Source: Dehalococcoidia bacterium (lineage in GTDB: Bacteria; Chloroflexota; Dehalococcoidia; GIF9; AB-539-J10). From it: a stretch of 18,710 bases of DNA. The stretch covers positions 1 to 18,710 of the forward strand of contig JAUVYD010000005.1 of the NCBI GenBank assembly GCA_030603265.1, in the 5' to 3' direction. The translations under genes and the position numbers were made by a program. A model generated the notes under the pieces. The model saw only the letters and a program-made list of their open reading frames with translations, had not been told where the DNA came from and searched no databases. The first letter of the stretch is position 1. Each line of letters starts with the position of its first letter. Positions 15,786 to 18,710 of this stretch are shown in pieces.

Positions 15786-15815
15786 TAGGGGCCGGACATG
15801 TCCGGCCCGTCGTCC
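15786..15815 (+). repeat. GTAGGGGC-family perfect palindrome
   Basis: The core GGGCCGGACATGTCCGGCCC (15789-15808) is a perfect 20-bp palindrome. Its flanks (GTA before, GTCGTC after) are identical to those of the 7.2-kb copies, while the arm bases differ in a compensated way. Confidence 0.85.
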
Positions 15816-15886
15816 TGCAGGCGATCACCCCTGATGGGACACGCAATCCCGAATTCAGAGTGCGGACTCCCCCGCAGGGTGAAACG

Positions 15887-15924
15887 GAATTGAGTATGGT
15901 GTCCCCGGAATCCCCCCGGGATTC
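15887..15924 (+). repeat. Left GTGTCCCCGGAAT element with hairpin
   Basis: GAATTGAGTATG leads into GTGTCCCCGGAATCC (15899-15913), which overlaps a perfect hairpin GAATCCC-CCC-GGGATTC (15908-15924). It is the counterpart, in opposite orientation, of the copy at 16765-16786. Confidence 0.75.
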
Positions 15925-15926
15925 GA

Positions 15927-15955
15927 TTGACCGGCGTAGTGTGACGGCCTATGCT
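15927..15955 (+). promoter_or_regulatory. Sigma70-type promoter of the pRiA4b ORF-3-like gene
   Basis: TTGACC (15927-15932), exactly 17 bases, TATGCT (15950-15955). Transcription would start near 15962, giving a leader of about 137 nt. It begins three bases after the hairpin of the left repeat element. Confidence 0.6.
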
Positions 15956-16098
15956 ACAAACTCGCAGCACGAGAGAGTGGCTGATGCCCGATACCGGCCG
16001 CTGACTGTCGGTGGTCGCAACGAGAAAAGGACCGACGGATTCACCGGGCAAGACAGGACTCCCTGCAGACATGTCGGTCAGGAGTGGGTGAACGAGTC

Positions 16099-16704
16099 AT
16101 GGCCAAACGCGTCAAGCAGGTCTACCAGTTCAAGATCTCCCTCAAGGACGTCAAGCCCCCCGTCTGGAGACGAGTACAGGTTCCCAGCGACTATTCATTC
16201 TGGGATCTGCACGTTGCCATTCAGGATGCGATGGGCTGGCTTGACTACCATCTCCACGAGTTCACGATGGTGGACCCTTCCACAGGGAGGAAGGCTCAGG
16301 TAGGGATCCCTGATGATGAGTTTGAACGCGACAGGGACACTCTTGCCGGCTGGGAATGTGACATCGCCAGGTACTTCACTCTCGACAACAGGCGGGCAGT
16401 CTACACGTACGACTTCGGCGATAACTGGCGGCACAGCGTCAGGCTGGAGGAAATCGTGCCCCGGGAGAAGGGCGTCGACTATCCGCGATGTCTCGCCGGC
16501 AGGCGGGCCTGCCCACTCGAGGATTGTGGCGGCCCGTGGGGATACGAGAAGTTGCTGGAGATCCTCGACAACCCCGGTCACGAACAGCACGAGGAACTGC
16601 GCATGTGGGTTGGTGACGACTTCGATCCGGCGGCGTTCAGCACTGCCTGGGTTAGCTTCGATGACCCATGGTCACGCTGGATGGTCGCCTTCTGCGGCGA
16701 GTAG
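16099..16704 (+). CDS. Plasmid pRiA4b ORF-3-like family protein
   Basis: A 201-residue protein of the pRiA4b ORF-3-like family (PF07929 type), common on plasmids and in accessory regions and of unknown function. The family pattern is clear: YQFKISLKDVKPPVWRRVQVP at the start, SFWDLHVAIQDAMGW, LHEF, then YTYDFGDNWRHSVRLEEI and CLAGRRACPLEDCGGPWGYEKLLEIL. The cysteines in this last block (CLAG, ACPLEDCGG) could bind a metal. The ATG at 16099 has GGTGA 7 bases upstream and gives the family start; an in-frame GTG at 16084 is an alternative. It is a single-gene unit with its own promoter, bracketed by oppositely oriented GTGTCCCC repeats, which suggests a transferable cassette. Confidence 0.9.
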   Translation: MAKRVKQVYQFKISLKDVKPPVWRRVQVPSDYSFWDLHVAIQDAMGWLDYHLHEFTMVDPSTGRKAQVGIPDDEFERDRDTLAGWECDIARYFTLDNRRAVYTYDFGDNWRHSVRLEEIVPREKGVDYPRCLAGRRACPLEDCGGPWGYEKLLEILDNPGHEQHEELRMWVGDDFDPAAFSTAWVSFDDPWSRWMVAFCGE

Positions 16705-16764
16705 GACAGTCGGGTCAACTGCTCAGTCCAAGTCGCGAGGACACCGCATCCATTCCGCTATCCA

Positions 16765-16800
16765 GAATTGCGGGGACACCACACTTATCTCCGGTGTCCC
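16765..16800 (-). repeat. Right, inverted GTGTCCCC element with hairpin
   Basis: Read on the minus strand, 16786-16765 is AAGTGTGGTGTCCCCGCAATTC, matching the left element. On the plus strand GGGACACC (16773-16780) also pairs with GGTGTCCC (16793-16800) around 12 bases, which could act as a weak terminator-like structure after the preceding gene, although no T-run follows. Confidence 0.75.
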
Positions 16801-16867
16801 ACAGCTGAAGTTGTTCAAACGACGGCGGTGAGAGCTCACTGAACGCCGTGTCTGAACGTGATGGGCA

Positions 16868-16960
16868 ATTAAGTGTGGTGTCCCCGGAATTCCCGGAATT
16901 CAGAACTAGGGAAGTGTCCCCGGAATTCAGTGAACCAAGCATGGTGTCCGCGGAATTCAG
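16868..16960 (+). repeat. Cluster of three direct GTGTCCCCGGAATTC copies
   Basis: Copies start at 16878, 16914 and 16944; the third reads GTGTCCGCGGAATTC. The first is preceded by AATTAAGTGTG and followed by a second CCGGAATTC (16893-16901). Spacing is 36 and 30 bases, so it is not a regular array. Confidence 0.85.
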
Positions 16961-17005
16961 ACTCCCCGCTCGAAGGCGGTAGTGGAGTGTGCGCATCACG
17001 TAGCC

Positions 17006-17034
17006 TTGACGAATGGTAACGCCAGTGTTACATT
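17006..17034 (+). promoter_or_regulatory. Promoter of the XRE-ImmA-PIN cassette
   Basis: TTGACG (17006-17011), exactly 17 bases, TACATT (17029-17034). The transcript would start near 17041, about 40 bases before the first gene. Inverted repeats overlap the spacer and -10. Confidence 0.55.
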
Positions 17035-17065
17035 GCTGTTGACTAGATGTGTGGCGGCGTAACAC
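17016..17065. promoter_or_regulatory. Candidate XRE operator half-sites
   Basis: GTAAC (17016-17020) and GTTAC (17027-17031) form an inverted repeat across the promoter spacer and -10. A longer pair, GTGTTAC (17025-17031) and GTAACAC (17059-17065), flanks the predicted start of transcription. This placement suits autorepression by the XRE protein; binding is inferred. Confidence 0.45.
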
Positions 17066-17080
17066 GGAAAGGAGGTGGTG

Positions 17081-17419
17081 ATGGACAGCGGGACTATCGG
17101 CAAGCGCCTGCGCGCAGTCAGAGAGTCGTCCAGCTTCACGCAGGAGCAGGTCGCGAGCTATTTGAACGTCAAGCGGGAGAGCATATCGTACATCGAGACC
17201 GGCGCCAGGCCGGTGAGCACGTTGATGCTCCGGAAGCTGGCCGATCTCTATGGCTATCGTTTGTCGTACTTCCTGGAAGAGTCTGCGAAGGAAGAGAACC
17301 CTCAGGTGGCAATCGCCTTCAGGGTATCCGACCTGGGCGCGGACGACCTGCCGGTGATTGCGCAGGCGAAACGCATCGCGTCGAACCTGGACAGCCTGTA
17401 CGGGCTGCTTGAGGAATAG
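17081..17419 (+). CDS. XRE-family helix-turn-helix regulator
   Basis: A 112-residue DNA-binding protein. The HTH domain covers about residues 6-60: IGKRLRAVRESSSFTQEQVASYLNVKRESISYIETGARPV, then MLRKLADLYGYRLSYFLEE. The C-terminal 45 residues are acidic and helical, with no known domain. The ATG at 17081 is fixed by AAAGGAGG (17068-17075). Such HTH domains are often fused to the N-terminus of ImmA/IrrE peptidases; here the two are separate genes 3 bases apart. The likely roles are repression of the cassette and being the target of the peptidase, by analogy with ImmR of ICEBs1. Both are inferred from order and family. Confidence 0.9.
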   Translation: MDSGTIGKRLRAVRESSSFTQEQVASYLNVKRESISYIETGARPVSTLMLRKLADLYGYRLSYFLEESAKEENPQVAIAFRVSDLGADDLPVIAQAKRIASNLDSLYGLLEE

Positions 17420-17422
17420 CAC

Positions 17423-18160
17423 ATGCATGAAGCAAAGGCGCGTCAGTTGGTCATCGACACCCGCCTGAAGCTCGGGCTGCAATCCACGGAGCATTGCGAC
17501 GTGGACAGGGCGGCAGGTTCGCTCGGCATCACCTGCATCAAGCGGCCACTGCAGAGCAGCATGTCCGGTGCGACGCTCAAGATGAACAGGGTCAAAGCCA
17601 TCCTGGTGAACACCGCCAAGACCCTGGGGCACCAGCACTTCACCGTGGCGCATGAGTTCTTCCACTGCCTCCATGATCAGCATCTCGCGAGCAGAGCATG
17701 CACGGTGGAGTCTTTCGAACGCGCCTCGGACAGCGAGCAGGTTGCCGACATGTTCGCGGTGCATCTGCTCATGCCGGAGGATGCCATCTTCAATCAGCTG
17801 CGGCTGCGCAAGAGCGAGGATGTGGAGTTGACGCTTGCGGACATCGTCCACCTGGAGCAGTTCTTCGGCGTGAGCCGGAGAGCGATATGCTGGCGACTGA
17901 AGGGGCTCAGGCTCATCACGCGCGAGCAGAACGAAAGATGGTGCGTGGACGTTATCCGGAGTGCGCGGTCGCTCGGGAAGAGCACCGCTCTGTATCTCCC
18001 CACCCACGAAAGCACACTGGTGTCGGACTACGCGGAGAAGGCGTTGGAGGCGTTGGAGAAGGGACTCATCACGGAATCGAGGTACGAAGAACTCCTGGCT
18101 GATGCGGGACTGCTGGAGGAGGTGTTGGGGGGAGTGGAGGAAGCCGACATTGTCGACTGA
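17423..18160 (+). CDS. ImmA/IrrE-family zinc metallopeptidase
   Basis: A 245-residue protein with the ImmA/IrrE (COG2856-type) peptidase domain. The zinc motif is HEFFH (His77, Glu78, His81) in FTVAHEFFHCLHD; the likely third ligand is Glu105 in SEQVADMFAVHLLMP, the usual family block. A winged-helix-like segment FGVSRRAICWRLKGLRLI follows (about 148-166), and then a helical acidic tail ending in GGVEEADIVD. Characterised members cut XRE-type repressors (ImmA cutting ImmR; IrrE cutting DdrO). The ATG at 17423 lies 3 bases after the XRE stop, and the 3' end overlaps the PIN gene by 11 bases, so all three genes appear to be one coupled unit. Confidence 0.92.
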   Translation: MHEAKARQLVIDTRLKLGLQSTEHCDVDRAAGSLGITCIKRPLQSSMSGATLKMNRVKAILVNTAKTLGHQHFTVAHEFFHCLHDQHLASRACTVESFERASDSEQVADMFAVHLLMPEDAIFNQLRLRKSEDVELTLADIVHLEQFFGVSRRAICWRLKGLRLITREQNERWCVDVIRSARSLGKSTALYLPTHESTLVSDYAEKALEALEKGLITESRYEELLADAGLLEEVLGGVEEADIVD

Positions 18161-18698
18161 CGCCCCAATCGTCCTCGATTCGGACTTCGTGTCCAGCTTC
18201 GCCTGGGTAGACCGAATGGACATTCTCGAGAATCTGTATTCGAACCGAATGATCATCCTCGAAGAGGTCATGGAGGAACTGGACAGGGTGCCGCACCTGG
18301 CAGCACGGGTTCGGCTGTGCGTCGAGAAAGGACACATCACGACCGAGACGATGCTGGCCGGCTCTCCGGAAGCGTTGCAGTTGGTCAGGTTCCATGAGAG
18401 CGGCCGCTACGGCGCCGGCGAGGCGTCCTGCATGGCCTACCTGGTGTATCGCGGGGGGATTCTGGCAAGCAACAACCTGTCGGACGTCAAGGCATTCTGC
18501 GCTTTTCACAGGATGCCTCTGCTGACCACACCGGATGTGCTGCTTCAGTCGTATGAGGATGGGCGCCTCGGAGCCTGTCGGAATAAGCACACTGACGGTG
18601 AGGCTACACAGCGTAGGGCAGGGTTGGCGCGCCACTTCACGAAGGCCGAGAGTGCGCGAAGCGCGGAATGTAGCTACTGTCTTGGATGTCAAGATTGA
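18150..18698 (+). CDS. PIN-domain-like protein, probable ribonuclease toxin or effector
   Basis: A 182-residue protein whose first 135 residues look like a PIN-type nuclease domain. An N-terminal IVLDSDF (Asp10 and/or Asp12), an acidic helix LEEVMEEL (Glu38-43), GAGEASCMAY (Glu91) and ASNNLSDVKAF (Asp112) are the expected acidic sites. The usual TxD motif is altered to SNN, so activity is uncertain. The last 45 residues are basic and Cys-containing, and do not look like PIN. The TTG at 18150 is the only start consistent with the domain; GGAGG (18136-18140) sits 9 bases upstream. It overlaps the peptidase gene by 11 bases. A PIN protein after an XRE/ImmA pair is reminiscent of type II toxin-antitoxin arrangements. 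Confidence 0.75.
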   Translation: MSTDAPIVLDSDFVSSFAWVDRMDILENLYSNRMIILEEVMEELDRVPHLAARVRLCVEKGHITTETMLAGSPEALQLVRFHESGRYGAGEASCMAYLVYRGGILASNNLSDVKAFCAFHRMPLLTTPDVLLQSYEDGRLGACRNKHTDGEATQRRAGLARHFTKAESARSAECSYCLGCQD

Positions 18699-18710
18699 TT
18701 CATGGCGAGG

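Larger units (their letters stand above)
15598..16098. other. Repeat-rich spacer between nth and the pRiA4b ORF-3-like gene
   Basis: I see no convincing gene here. The spacer carries a direct repeat (15601-15681), the inverted pair ACGGTTG/CAACCGT (15714-15720 and 15736-15742), two palindromes of the GTAGGGGC family, a GTGTCCCCGGAAT element with hairpin, a promoter (15927-15955) and a leader of about 137 nt. The leader contains a possible six-codon frame starting at 15984 (MPDTGR), which is too short to support on its own. Confidence 0.6.
16705..17080. other. Repeat-rich spacer before the XRE-ImmA-PIN cassette
   Basis: Apart from the repeats at 16765-16800 and 16868-16960 and the promoter/operator region after 17000, I see no gene or RNA here. 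The long minus-strand frame that crosses it is a shadow of the cassette genes. Confidence 0.6.

Noticed and set aside
15193..16072. Minus-strand frames over the 3' half of nth and the repeat spacer
   Set aside because: They run antisense to the FeS cysteine motif of Nth and through palindromes, and have no recognisable domain.
16715..18340. 541-codon minus-strand open frame across the right end
   Set aside because: It is antisense to the XRE, ImmA and part of the PIN genes, all of which have clear domain motifs and ribosome sites. Its translation is low-complexity and runs through the repeat cluster.

Overview
The window looks like a chromosomal segment of a moderately high-GC, probably anaerobic bacterium, most likely Chloroflexota (Dehalococcoidia-like). 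That placement is inferred from gene content, the style of the protein sequences and the short GTAGGGGC palindromes, which I recall as frequent in Chloroflexota genomes. No rRNA or other phylogenetic marker is present, so it stays tentative. Start codons are mixed (ATG, GTG, TTG), and several genes have weak Shine-Dalgarno sites or very short leaders.

Left part (1-7060). A truncated methionine-salvage gene (mtnA, minus strand) is divergent from a C_GCAxxG_C_C redox-type protein, a DUF503/YlxP protein and a MrfA/YprA-type DEAH helicase with a four-cysteine C-terminus. These converge on a complete minus-strand metal operon, zur-znuA-znuC-znuB. Its first gene follows a good sigma70-type promoter that overlaps a perfect 12+3+12 inverted repeat, a strong Zur/Fur operator candidate. 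The regulator and the transporter it probably controls are one transcription unit with overlapping or closely spaced junctions.

7060-7776 is a gene-free spacer with three exact-period 108-bp tandem repeats, each carrying a 20-bp perfect palindrome, plus two related hairpins.

Middle part (7777-15597). lgt (lipoprotein lipidation, which the ZnuA lipoprotein would need) converges on recJ. Next come mtaB (tRNA methylthiotransferase, with a consensus promoter almost touching its start) and a DUF167/YggU gene. A minus-strand operon of nucleoside hydrolase, PfkB sugar kinase and a gate-domain membrane protein reads as nucleoside scavenging. Divergent from it is nth (endonuclease III with an FeS cluster).

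Right part (15598-18710) is accessory DNA. It holds palindromes of the same family as at 7.2 kb, a pRiA4b ORF-3-like gene bracketed by inverted copies of a GTGTCCCC(G)GAATT repeat, more copies of that repeat, and a tightly packed three-gene cassette: XRE regulator, ImmA/IrrE-type metallopeptidase and PIN-domain protein. The cassette has its own promoter with overlapping inverted repeats. It looks like a toxin-antitoxin or stress/defence module in which the peptidase could release regulator repression, and it is the best candidate for an under-described system here.
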